Assembly: GCA_015660155.1 (NCBI GenBank)
Contig: DQLO01000258.1
Span: 1-7,130, forward strand
Length of the DNA stretch: 7,130 nt
Reading direction: 5' to 3'
Origin: Verrucomicrobiota bacterium
GTDB lineage: Bacteria > Verrucomicrobiota > Verrucomicrobiia > Limisphaerales > UBA1100
How positions within the stretch are numbered: position 1 is the first letter of the stretch; each line of letters starts with the position of its first letter. The position numbers and the translations under genes are program-made. This document shows positions 1 to 6,700 of this stretch, one piece after another. Below the pieces are notes generated by a model. The model did no database searches and was not told the origin of the DNA. It saw nothing but the letters and a program-made list of their open reading frames with translations.

Positions 1-18
1 CTTGGTAAAACTATTGGC

Positions 19-915
19 TCAATGGGCTGCCGGCAGCACGAAATCATCCGCATGATAAGAGCTGCGCACGAGTGGGCCGCTGGCGACGTGGGTGAAGCCC
101 ATCGCCTCGGCGGTTTTTTTGTGCTCGGCGAATTGGTCGGGATGAATGAATTCAACCACCGGCAAATGCTTTTTGGTGGGCTGGAGGTATTGGCCGAGCG
201 TGAGCAGATCGCAACCGACGGCGCGAAGGTCGGCCATTGCTTCGTGCAGTTCGGCTTCCGTTTCGCCGAGGCCGAGCATGAGGCCGGATTTGGTGAAAAT
301 TTTTGGGGCGCGTTTTTTTGCTTTGGCGAGGACTGAAAGCGAGCGTTCATAAGTGGCCACCGAGCGCACCTCGGGGGTGAGGCGACGGATGGTTTCGAGG
401 TTGTGATTGAAAATTTCCGGGCGTGCTGCAAGCACGGTGTCGATGGCGGCATCGTCATCCAAAAAATCGGGCGTGAGCACTTCGATGACAATTTCGGGAT
501 TCACCGCGCGCACGCGTTCGATGACTTGTTGAAAATGCGCCGCGCCGCCATCGGCCAAATCGTCGCGGGCCACGGCGGTGATGACCACGTGCTTGAGCTT
601 CATCCGCCGCGTGGCTTCGGCAACGCGCTCCGGTTCGTCGGCCTCGAGCGCCAGCGGTTTGCGGGTATCCACCGCGCAGAAGCCGCACGCGCGCGTGCAG
701 CGGTCGCCGGCGATCATGAAGGTCGCAGTGCCTTTGCTCCAGCATTCCCAGTGGTTGGGGCAGCGCGCGCTTTCGCAAACGGTGTGGAGGTTGAGGTCGT
801 CGATGAGATTGCGCGTGGCAAAGTACGCACTGACGGTGGGCAGTTTCAGCCGAAACCATTCCGGCAGACGCAGGCGTTTTTGGGATGCGGAAATTGGCTC
901 GGCGACGGCGCTCAT
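19..915 (-). CDS. lipA: Lipoyl synthase (radical SAM)
   Basis: This enzyme inserts two sulfur atoms into protein-bound octanoyl groups to make the lipoyl cofactor of 2-oxoacid dehydrogenases and the glycine cleavage system; it is cytosolic. All family signatures are visible. Numbered from the chosen start, the auxiliary-cluster cysteines are C47, C52 and C58 (CESARCPNHWEC), the radical SAM cysteines are C73, C77 and C80 (CTRACGFC), and the C-terminal RSSYHAD motif supplies the serine ligand of the auxiliary cluster. The length of 298 residues is close to the usual 300-320. I chose the ATG at 915 because it forms an ATGA overlap with the stop of the upstream glutaredoxin gene, with a purine-rich GGAAGGG about 13 nt upstream. 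An in-frame ATG at 939 would add eight residues (MGRARQKQ) inside that gene. The stop is TGA at 19-21, and no terminator is seen in the 18 bases beyond it. lipB is not in the window. Confidence 0.96.
   Translation of the reverse strand: MSAVAEPISASQKRLRLPEWFRLKLPTVSAYFATRNLIDDLNLHTVCESARCPNHWECWSKGTATFMIAGDRCTRACGFCAVDTRKPLALEADEPERVAEATRRMKLKHVVITAVARDDLADGGAAHFQQVIERVRAVNPEIVIEVLTPDFLDDDAAIDTVLAARPEIFNHNLETIRRLTPEVRSVATYERSLSVLAKAKKRAPKIFTKSGLMLGLGETEAELHEAMADLRAVGCDLLTLGQYLQPTKKHLPVVEFIHPDQFAEHKKTAEAMGFTHVASGPLVRSSYHADDFVLPAAH
912..915 (-). other. ATGA stop/start overlap, glutaredoxin-like gene to lipA
   Basis: On the minus strand the bases 915-912 read ATGA. They combine the lipA ATG (915-913) with the TGA stop (914-912) of the glutaredoxin-like gene. 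This arrangement usually means coupled translation in one operon, and it decides the lipA start against the ATG at 939. Confidence 0.8.
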
Positions 916-1226
916 TTGCTTTTGCCGAGCCCTTCCCAAAACACCACCAACTCGCGCGCGCCAAAGTCGGCGAGCACTTCGCCGTCTACGGTGATCACCG
1001 GCGCGAGGGTTTGGCCGGAGAGACGTTCCATTTCCTCGAAGGCGTCGGGGTCTTCGATCACATCGACTGTCTCGAATTCAATCCCCTGGCTTTTCAGCCA
1101 ATGCTCCGCCTGTCGGCACCAGCCGCACACGGGTTTTACATAAAGTTTTACTGATTCGGGTTGATACATTTGCGCGACGCCACTGTTGGCTTTTTTGAGG
1201 CGGAAGGCAATTTGTGTTTTCGTCAT
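912..1226 (-). CDS. Glutaredoxin-like dithiol protein (CGWC)
   Basis: This is a small thioredoxin-fold redox protein. It has a VKLYVKPVCGWC strand and active-site motif (C34 and C37 from the first ATG), a cis-proline in LAPVITVDG (P76), and a C-terminal helix after DFGARE, all in glutaredoxin order. The family reduces disulfides or glutathionyl adducts, and some members carry Fe-S clusters. The start is uncertain. The ATG at 1226 gives 104 residues with a 19-residue extension before MYQPESVKLY. The ATG at 1169 gives 85 residues, the usual glutaredoxin size, and leaves 92 bp rather than 35 bp to the divergent rhodanese gene. Neither start has a good Shine-Dalgarno. The stop overlaps the lipA start as ATGA, so the two are very probably co-transcribed and translationally coupled. 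The family assignment is firm; the substrate is unknown. Confidence 0.85.
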   Translation of the reverse strand: MTKTQIAFRLKKANSGVAQMYQPESVKLYVKPVCGWCRQAEHWLKSQGIEFETVDVIEDPDAFEEMERLSGQTLAPVITVDGEVLADFGARELVVFWEGLGKSK

Positions 1227-1255
1227 TTGATTTTTTCCCGCTCGCGGGCTATCTT
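1227..1255 (+). promoter_or_regulatory. Candidate sigma70-type promoter for the rhodanese gene
   Basis: TTGATT at 1227-1232 and TATCTT at 1250-1255 each match four of six bases of the -35 and -10 consensus, with an ideal 17-bp spacer. Transcription would begin near 1262, which is the A of the rhodanese ATG, so the message would be leaderless or nearly so. This agrees with the absence of a Shine-Dalgarno there. The spacer holds a short palindrome (CCCGCTCGCGGG, 1237-1248). The match is modest and PVC promoters are poorly defined, so this is only a candidate. Confidence 0.25.
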
Positions 1256-1261
1256 TTGCCC

Positions 1262-1633
1262 ATGAAACATTCCCCCGGATTTCTCGCCCTTGTTGAAGAT
1301 GCCCTGTCGCGTGTGCAGGAAATTTCCGTGGAAGACTTGCCCGCGCGGCTGGCGGAAAACCCCGAGGTCGTGCTGCTCGATGTGCGCGAGGAAAGCGAAT
1401 GGATCAAGGCCCACGCGAAGGAAGCGCAGTATCTCGGCAAGGGCGTTTTGGAGCGCGATTTGGAAACGCGTTTTCCCGACAAGACCAGAGAGATTATCAT
1501 GTACTGCGGCGGGGGCTACCGCAGCGCGCTCACGTGCGACGCCGCGCAAAAGATGGGCTACACGAATGTGAAGTCGCTCGCGAAAGGGTATCAGGGTTTG
1601 GTGGTGGCGGATTGGCCGATGGCTGAAAACTAG
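1262..1633 (+). CDS. Single-domain rhodanese (sulfurtransferase)
   Basis: This 123-residue protein has one rhodanese domain. Visible elements are the VVLLDVREESEW strand-turn (residues 36-47), the active-site loop YCGGGYRSA with catalytic C82 and R87 in the C-x4-R arrangement, and a C-terminal VKSLAKGYQGLV segment typical of the fold's last strand and helix. Rhodaneses pass sulfane sulfur through a cysteine persulfide to thiols, cyanide or cofactor pathways; the acceptor here is unknown. There is no signal peptide, so it should be cytosolic. I chose the ATG at 1262. A GTG at 1214 in the same frame would add 16 residues but would overlap the divergent glutaredoxin start. The gene diverges from the glutaredoxin-lipA pair, giving a small sulfur-chemistry cluster, and converges on the SET-domain gene with only 3 bp between stop codons. 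Confidence 0.88.
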   Translation: MKHSPGFLALVEDALSRVQEISVEDLPARLAENPEVVLLDVREESEWIKAHAKEAQYLGKGVLERDLETRFPDKTREIIMYCGGGYRSALTCDAAQKMGYTNVKSLAKGYQGLVVADWPMAEN

Positions 1634-1636
1634 CAA

Positions 1637-2107
1637 TTACTTTTTCGCGCGCTGCTTAATCATCCGCCGCAGTTTCGGCCAACAATCTTTGTCGACGATG
1701 TAGCCCACGCAGTTTTCCGCGCCGCAGCGGCAGGGATTGTCGAAGGCGTCCACGAGGTCGTAGTTGTAATTGTACAGCACCTCCTCGCCCTTGCGGATGG
1801 TGCGCGTGGCGAGAATCCAAACGCGATCTTCCTCCAGATCGGACTCGGCGTTGGCGGCGCAGCCGTGGTTGATGTAGCGCGCGGGATTCCATTGCACGCT
1901 GCCATCGATGTCAAAAAACTTGTTGATGGTGAAGACGTAGCCATTGCCATCGGCAAGCTCCTTGGCCGCTTTCTTTTTGGTGAGCGGCCGGCCAATGTAT
2001 TCGATGATGCGCGTGCCCTTACGGATGTCGCGTTTCGCGTACGCGCCCACGTTGTGAATGCTCGATTTCTTAAAATCCAAATATTTGTTTTCCACCTGTA
2101 ACTGCAT
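1637..2107 (-). CDS. SET-domain protein lysine methyltransferase, compact form
   Basis: The 156-residue protein is a SET domain plus post-SET motif, with no pre-SET region and no signal peptide. The N-terminal part (SSIHNVGAYAKRDIRKG, residues 15-31, then IIEYIGR) matches the SAM-binding start of SET domains. RYINHGCAANAE (77-88) corresponds to the RFINHSCxPN core, with Ser and Pro replaced by Gly and Ala. GEEVLYNYNYD (107-117) corresponds to GEELTYDYxY and carries the catalytic tyrosine. CRCGAENC (C126, C128, C133) is a post-SET zinc motif that would complete a site with C83. The family transfers methyl groups from S-adenosylmethionine to lysines. Bacterial members are known in Chlamydiae and other phyla, where some act on histone-like or ribosomal proteins; the target here is unknown. 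No Shine-Dalgarno precedes the ATG at 2107. The gene diverges from the sulfatase and is probably monocistronic. Confidence 0.9.
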   Translation of the reverse strand: MQLQVENKYLDFKKSSIHNVGAYAKRDIRKGTRIIEYIGRPLTKKKAAKELADGNGYVFTINKFFDIDGSVQWNPARYINHGCAANAESDLEEDRVWILATRTIRKGEEVLYNYNYDLVDAFDNPCRCGAENCVGYIVDKDCWPKLRRMIKQRAKK

Positions 2108-2203
2108 CGGCGCGCATTGAAAGGGCTGAGGGCGGCAGCGGTCAAGCGGCAGTTATTCCACTTTTTGTTTGGCAAACCGCGCCGCACAGTTTGCAATGCG
2201 CGT
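2108..2203. promoter_or_regulatory. Divergent intergenic region, SET gene / sulfatase
   Basis: These 96 bp separate the SET-domain gene (leftward) from the sulfatase (rightward) and must hold both promoters if each is transcribed from here. I found no convincing -35/-10 pair in either direction and no Shine-Dalgarno before either ATG. A short palindrome GTTTGGCAAAC (2167-2177) and an interrupted repeat TTGCA/TGCAA (2191-2195 and 2205-2209, spanning the sulfatase ATG) are possible protein-binding sites but are within chance. Confidence 0.4.
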
Positions 2204-3631
2204 ATGCAACGCTCCCTCGTCATGCTGCTGGCACTGCTACCACTTTGGCTCGCCGCCACGCCGCCGAATATTCTGCTGATTGTTTCCGACGACCAAGGCT
2301 TCCGCGACCTCGGCTGCTTTGGCTCGCACGAAGTGAAGACGCCGCACCTCGATCGGCTTGCCAAGGGCGGCGTGAAGCTCACAAGTTTTTATGTGGCGTG
2401 GCCCGCGTGCACGCCTTCGCGCGGGGCGCTGCTCACCGGGCGCTATCCGCAGCGCAATGGCATTTACGATATGATCCGCAACGAGGCGCCGGACTACGGC
2501 TACAAATATAAACCCGGCCAATACGAGGCCACCTTCGAGCGCATCGGCGGCATGGACACGCGCGAGGTGCTGCTGCCGCGCGTGCTGAAAACCGCTGGCT
2601 ACACCAGCGGCATTTTCGGCAAATGGGATCTCGGCGTGCACAAACGCTTCCTCCCGCTCGCGCGCGGCTTTGATGATTTTTACGGATTCGTAAACACCGG
2701 CATAGATTACTACACGCACGAACGCTACGGCGTGCCGTCGATGTACCGCAACAACTCGCCCACCATCGCCGACAAAGGCAAGTACTGCACCGACCTCTTC
2801 GAACGCGAGTCCGTGCGCTTCCTCAAGTCGAATCACAAAAAACCTTTTTTTCTCTACGTGCCTTTCAACGCTCCGCACGGCGCGTCGAGCCTCGATCCCA
2901 TCATCCGCAGCGGCGCGCAAGCGCCGGAGAAATTCAAAAAATTATATCCCGCGCTGCTCTCCCAAGCCGGCACACAAACGGGCACGCGCTACGGCAAACC
3001 GGCCACCGTCCGCAACCGCGCGGCGCGTCGGCTGGAATTCGTCGGCTCCATCACCGCCATGGACGCTGCGATCGGCCGACTACTCGATTTGCTCGACGAA
3101 TACAAAATCGCCAACAATACCATCGTGATTTTCTTCAGCGACAACGGCGGCGGCGGCGCGGCGGACAACGCGCCTCTGCGCGGCCGAAAAGGCCAAATGT
3201 TCGAGGGCGGCATCCGAGTGCCGTGCATCATTCGGTGGCCCGGCAAAATCCCCGCCGCAACCACGAGCAATGAATTCCTCACCTCACTGGAAATCTTCCC
3301 GATGCTCCGCGTCGCCACCGGGGCCGCGATGCCCGCGAACATCACCCTCGACGGCTTCGACATGCTGCCGGTGTTGCAGGGCAAAAAGAAATCACCGCGC
3401 AAAGAAATGTTCTGGCAACGCCGCCTCGACAAGGGCGCGCGCGTGGGTCATTGGAAATGGGTGGAGAGCAGCCGCGGCAACGGCCTCTTTGATTTGCGAA
3501 CGGACTTGAGCGAGAAGCGCGACCTTTCAAAAGCGAAGCCGGAAATTTTGAAAATAATGAAAGCGCGTTTCGCCAACTGGAAAAAGGAAATGAACGCCGC
3601 CGAGCCGCGTGGGCCTTTCCGGGATTATTAG
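2204..3631 (+). CDS. Secreted formylglycine-dependent sulfatase
   Basis: This is a type I sulfatase of 475 residues that should hydrolyse sulfate esters outside the cytoplasm. Residues 1-18 form a signal peptide (hydrophobic MLLALLPLWLAA), followed by PNILLIVSDDQG with metal-binding D29 and D30. CTPSRGALLTGR (69-80) is the sulfatase signature whose C69 is converted to formylglycine. APHG gives H225. FFSDNGG gives the second metal pair, D313 and N314. GRKGQMFEGGIRVP supplies K329. The usual GKWHLG motif reads GKWDLG (139-144), replacing a conserved catalytic-site histidine by Asp. I chose the ATG at 2204 because it starts the signal peptide; a frame open from TTG 2117 would prepend 29 residues unlike a leader, and ATG 2222 is a weaker alternative. 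The gene heads a rightward cluster with a glycoside-hydrolase-like lipoprotein, which suggests a sulfated glycan substrate, but the sequence does not reveal which. Confidence 0.93.
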   Translation: MQRSLVMLLALLPLWLAATPPNILLIVSDDQGFRDLGCFGSHEVKTPHLDRLAKGGVKLTSFYVAWPACTPSRGALLTGRYPQRNGIYDMIRNEAPDYGYKYKPGQYEATFERIGGMDTREVLLPRVLKTAGYTSGIFGKWDLGVHKRFLPLARGFDDFYGFVNTGIDYYTHERYGVPSMYRNNSPTIADKGKYCTDLFERESVRFLKSNHKKPFFLYVPFNAPHGASSLDPIIRSGAQAPEKFKKLYPALLSQAGTQTGTRYGKPATVRNRAARRLEFVGSITAMDAAIGRLLDLLDEYKIANNTIVIFFSDNGGGGAADNAPLRGRKGQMFEGGIRVPCIIRWPGKIPAATTSNEFLTSLEIFPMLRVATGAAMPANITLDGFDMLPVLQGKKKSPRKEMFWQRRLDKGARVGHWKWVESSRGNGLFDLRTDLSEKRDLSKAKPEILKIMKARFANWKKEMNAAEPRGPFRDY

Positions 3632-3645
3632 CGAGATTATTAGCG
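3623..3645 (+). repeat. 12-bp tandem duplication across the sulfatase stop
   Basis: GATTATTAGCG occurs at 3623-3633 and again at 3635-3645, a 12-bp period with one separating base. The unit contains the sulfatase TAG stop (3629-3631). Because 12 is a multiple of three, the second copy gives a second in-frame TAG (3641-3643), and read-through would add only Arg-Asp-Tyr, repeating the native C-terminus. The shorter GATTAT recurs at 3714-3719 on the far side of the hairpin element. Confidence 0.8.
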
Positions 3646-3649
3646 GGAA

Positions 3650-3707
3650 GGGCGAGTTCCACCTCGCCCCAAATTAAATTGAAATGGGACGACGTGGAAG
3701 TCGTCCC
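3650..3707 (+). repeat. REPIN-like pair of inverted hairpins
   Basis: Two perfect hairpins occupy this gap. Hairpin 1 (3650-3669) has a 7-bp stem GGGCGAG/CTCGCCC and the loop TTCCAC. Hairpin 2 (3686-3707) has an 8-bp stem GGGACGAC/GTCGTCCC and the loop GTGGAA. The 16 bp between them are AT-rich. Hairpin 2 read on the minus strand equals hairpin 1 except for one inserted A-T pair and one flipped C-G pair, both of which preserve the stem. The loops are exact reverse complements. Inverted doublets of short palindromes are the hallmark of REPINs, which RAYT (TnpA_REP) transposases spread. Neither hairpin is followed by a T-run, so a classical terminator is unlikely. Whether copies exist elsewhere in the genome cannot be seen here. 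Confidence 0.7.
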
Positions 3708-3720
3708 TCCCATGATTATG

Positions 3721-6700
3721 ATGAAAATACTGATTGTTTCCCTGTTGCTCACGGTCATCGGCTGTGCGACTGCTCAACCCAAATCGCCCACCGATTTTCG
3801 CGGCCAACATCCCGTTGCGCCGATGGCGGATGGGAATCTGCTGGTCGAGGCGGAGGAGTTTCTGCCCACCGGCGAGGGCGGTTGGGCGGCGAAACCGTGG
3901 GGGGAGAATTATTATGCGGCGACGTTTGCCAATTCGTTTCTCAGCCGAAAGGCGTTCCTCGGCGCGGGCGAACAGGCGGAGGGTAGCGCGACGATCAAGG
4001 TGCGCGTGCCGAAGGCGGGGCGCTATCTCGTGCTCGTGCGGTACGAGGCGGCGTATCGATTTGAAACGCAGTTCCGCGTGCGCGTGGAGCAGAAGGGCAA
4101 GCGCGTGCTGGACCGGCTTTATGGCGCGCGAAAGAATTTGAAGATTTGGGCGTTCAGCCAGAAATTGAAAACCGAGCTCGCGTGGAGTTGGGGCGCGTCG
4201 GAAAACATCGTGTGGGAAGGGCACGATGCGTTTGCCAATCTGCAGGCGGGCGAGGCGACGATCACACTCATCACCGCCAAACAGTCCGGGCCCGCTGCCA
4301 AGCGCAATGTCGATTGCCTGTTGCTCACCACCGACGAGGCGCAGGTGAAGATGCGCATCGAGAAGGAAAAATATCTGCCGCTCGACGGGATGCTCACGCA
4401 AGCAGGCGATGTGTTTTTGAAGGTGACCAATCTCGGCGGCGACGAGTTAACCTTTGCCGGCAAGGGCGCGCCGGGCGGCGGCAATTGGCAGCAGCACTCG
4501 CCGTACTGGGTGCATCTGCGAAACTGGCCCGCAGTAAACGTAAAGGTCGCGGCCGGGAAAAGCAGCGAATGGGTGGAGGTCGGCGGCGCGATGGACACGC
4601 TCAATGACGGACAGTGGAATTTCACGGGCAACGGAAAGTACCGCGCGGAATTTGCGTTGAAGGAGGCGAACGGCAAACTGGCCGTCATCGCGAAGTTCGA
4701 GGGCGAGGGCGATTTGTTGCTGGCGGGCGATGCGGATACGCGCTACTCGCGGCGACTGCGGCGGCGGGAGGAGGTGCTGTACGACTTGCTGGCCGAAGTG
4801 AAAAAGGAGCCGCTGCGCGGGCGCATTCCGACGGAGACGCAGATTTACGGCTACACGTTCACGCCCGGGCTCGGGCCGAAATACGACGCGGCCGTCACGG
4901 AGTTCACCAAAATGTTTGGGCTGCGGGACACCTCGCGCAAGGACAGCACGTACATCGATGTGCGCAGCGTGCCCACCGCGAAGCTGGCGGAGTACTGCAA
5001 AAATCTCGGCGCACGCGCCCGGCGCATCCGCTGCGTGAGCTTGGGCGATGAGATTGCGCTGCCGAAGCCAAGCGGCAAAAACGTCACAGCCGATTTCGTC
5101 GCGTGGCTGAAAGCGCGCGGACTGAAGCCGATGGACTTGCAGCCCACGACGAAGAACTGGGCGCCGATTGCGTTTAATCCCAGCGACGCGATCAAGGCCA
5201 AACAACCCGGCGTGTTTTATTGGTCACGCCGATACCGGAACCACTTCGGCATCCAAGCCATCAAACAGCGCACGGACATTCTGCGCAAGCACCTGCCTAA
5301 CGCGGGCATTGGCGCGAATTTTTCGCCGCATTACCCCGCCGAACATCGCTACCTCGGCGAGGTGCACAAGTGGGTCACCATCTTCCGCGAAGAGGGAATG
5401 ACGATGCCGTGGAGCGAGGATTACATTTTTCAAATGCCCGTGGCCACGCAGCAGATGAACAACATCAACCTCGACCTCCTGCGCGCCGGCGTACGCGGCA
5501 AGCCAAATATGAAAATTCATTATTACTGTATGCCGCATTGGCCCGGGCAGATTCCCGACAACTGGCGCCGACTGTTTTACGGCGCGCTCGGCCACGGCAT
5601 GCAGGTGGTAAACCTCTTCGAGTTCCGCCCCGTGCAAGTCGCCTACACGGAAAACCACTGCAGCAACCCCGAAACCTACCGCACCGTACTGCGCAGCTTC
5701 CGCGAACTCGGCCAGTTTGAGGACATCATCCAAAGCGGCCGCAACCGCCCAGCCAAAGCCGCCATGTGGTTCAGCGAAACCGCCGACATCTGGGGCGACA
5801 ACCACGGCTCATTCGCGGCGGGGAAACGGACGCTGTACACGATGATAATTCACCACGGTCATCAACTGGACTTCGTCATCGAAGGTGACGCGTTGAAGGA
5901 TTACAAACAGCTTTACCTCACCGACCGACACGTTTCCCAAGCCGCCTCAAGGGCGATCGTTGATTGGGTGAATGTCGGCGGCCAACTCATCGCCACGGCC
6001 GGCGCGGGAATGTTTGACGAATACAACCAGCCGAACACCGTGCTGCGCGAGTTGTTCGGAATCAAAGCCATCACGCTCATCGTGCCGGAGGGCAAGGGCA
6101 TCGAAATGGTCAAACAGGATCTACCCTTTGCCGAGCCGATTGATTCGTTTCAGTACGCGAATTTGCTCGGACGACATATCGTAAATTTGCCCAACGAAAA
6201 GCCAATGAAGACCATGCCTGTGTTTTCGGTACGTTGCAAAATTGAACTCACCGATCAATCCGGTGTCCGCATAAAATTCAAAGATGGTTCGACCGCGATA
6301 TTCAAGCGCAAGCCGAAAGGAGCGAAAGGCGAGGTGCTGTATTCGGCCTACCTTCCGGGCCTTTCGTATTTTCACCCTGCCACCCCGCGCATTCCGGTGG
6401 ACCGTGGCACGCATGCAAAGGCTTCGGCCCATTTGATTCCGCCGCATTTAAAAGTGAATCACGACGCAAAACATCTTTCGATTGGCGGTCACTCCTTCGT
6501 GGATATGCTTGAAGGAGTGATCTGCAACCGCGACAATGTGGAGGCCAATGTCATTGATTCGCCCAAGGGGAGCGTCATCATCCTCACAAACTGGGGAGGC
6601 CAACCGTCCAAGGGTCTCGTTGTGAAGCTGCCAAAGCACTTGAAGGACAAAAAAATGACGCGCGCCAGCGGGAAACCATTTCAACGAAATGGCGGCCGAA

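Noticed and set aside
403..1143. Long open frame of 246 codons on the plus strand
   Set aside because: It is antisense to lipA and the glutaredoxin gene, both of which have clear family motifs; the translated sequence looks like a high-GC shadow with no recognisable domain.
1237..1248. Palindrome CCCGCTCGCGGG between the glutaredoxin and rhodanese genes
   Set aside because: It has only a 4-5 bp stem and no T-run; a site this short is expected by chance in GC-rich DNA, and it could at most be a minor operator.
1625..1645. Possible bidirectional terminator between the convergent rhodanese and SET genes
   Set aside because: Only 3 bp separate the stop codons, and no stem-loop followed by a T-run is visible on either strand.
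2167..2209. Short inverted repeats GTTTGGCAAAC and TTGCA/TGCAA before the sulfatase
   Set aside because: They have five-base arms with different geometries; they are too weak to call as operators and are mentioned only as possible sites.
2237..2920. Minus-strand open frame of 227 codons
   Set aside because: It is antisense to the N-terminal half of the sulfatase, which carries all expected motifs; the predicted protein is low-complexity and rich in Ala, Arg and Val.
2911..2926. Hairpin CGGCGC-GCAA-GCGCCG inside the sulfatase gene
   Set aside because: It has a GNRA tetraloop, but the 6-bp GC stem lies in a GC-rich coding region where such repeats are common.
3650..3713. Rho-independent terminator after the sulfatase
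   Set aside because: The hairpins are strong but are followed by CAAATTAAATT and TCCCATGATT rather than a T-tract, so the repeat-element explanation fits better.
3640..4401. Minus-strand open frame of 253 codons starting inside the large lipoprotein gene
   Set aside because: It is antisense to a well-formed lipoprotein gene and has the Arg/Leu/His-rich composition of a GC-driven shadow.
4447..5805. Minus-strand open frames opposite the barrel region (4447-5205 and 5224-5805)
   Set aside because: They are shadows of the coding strand with no motif, start signal or operon context.
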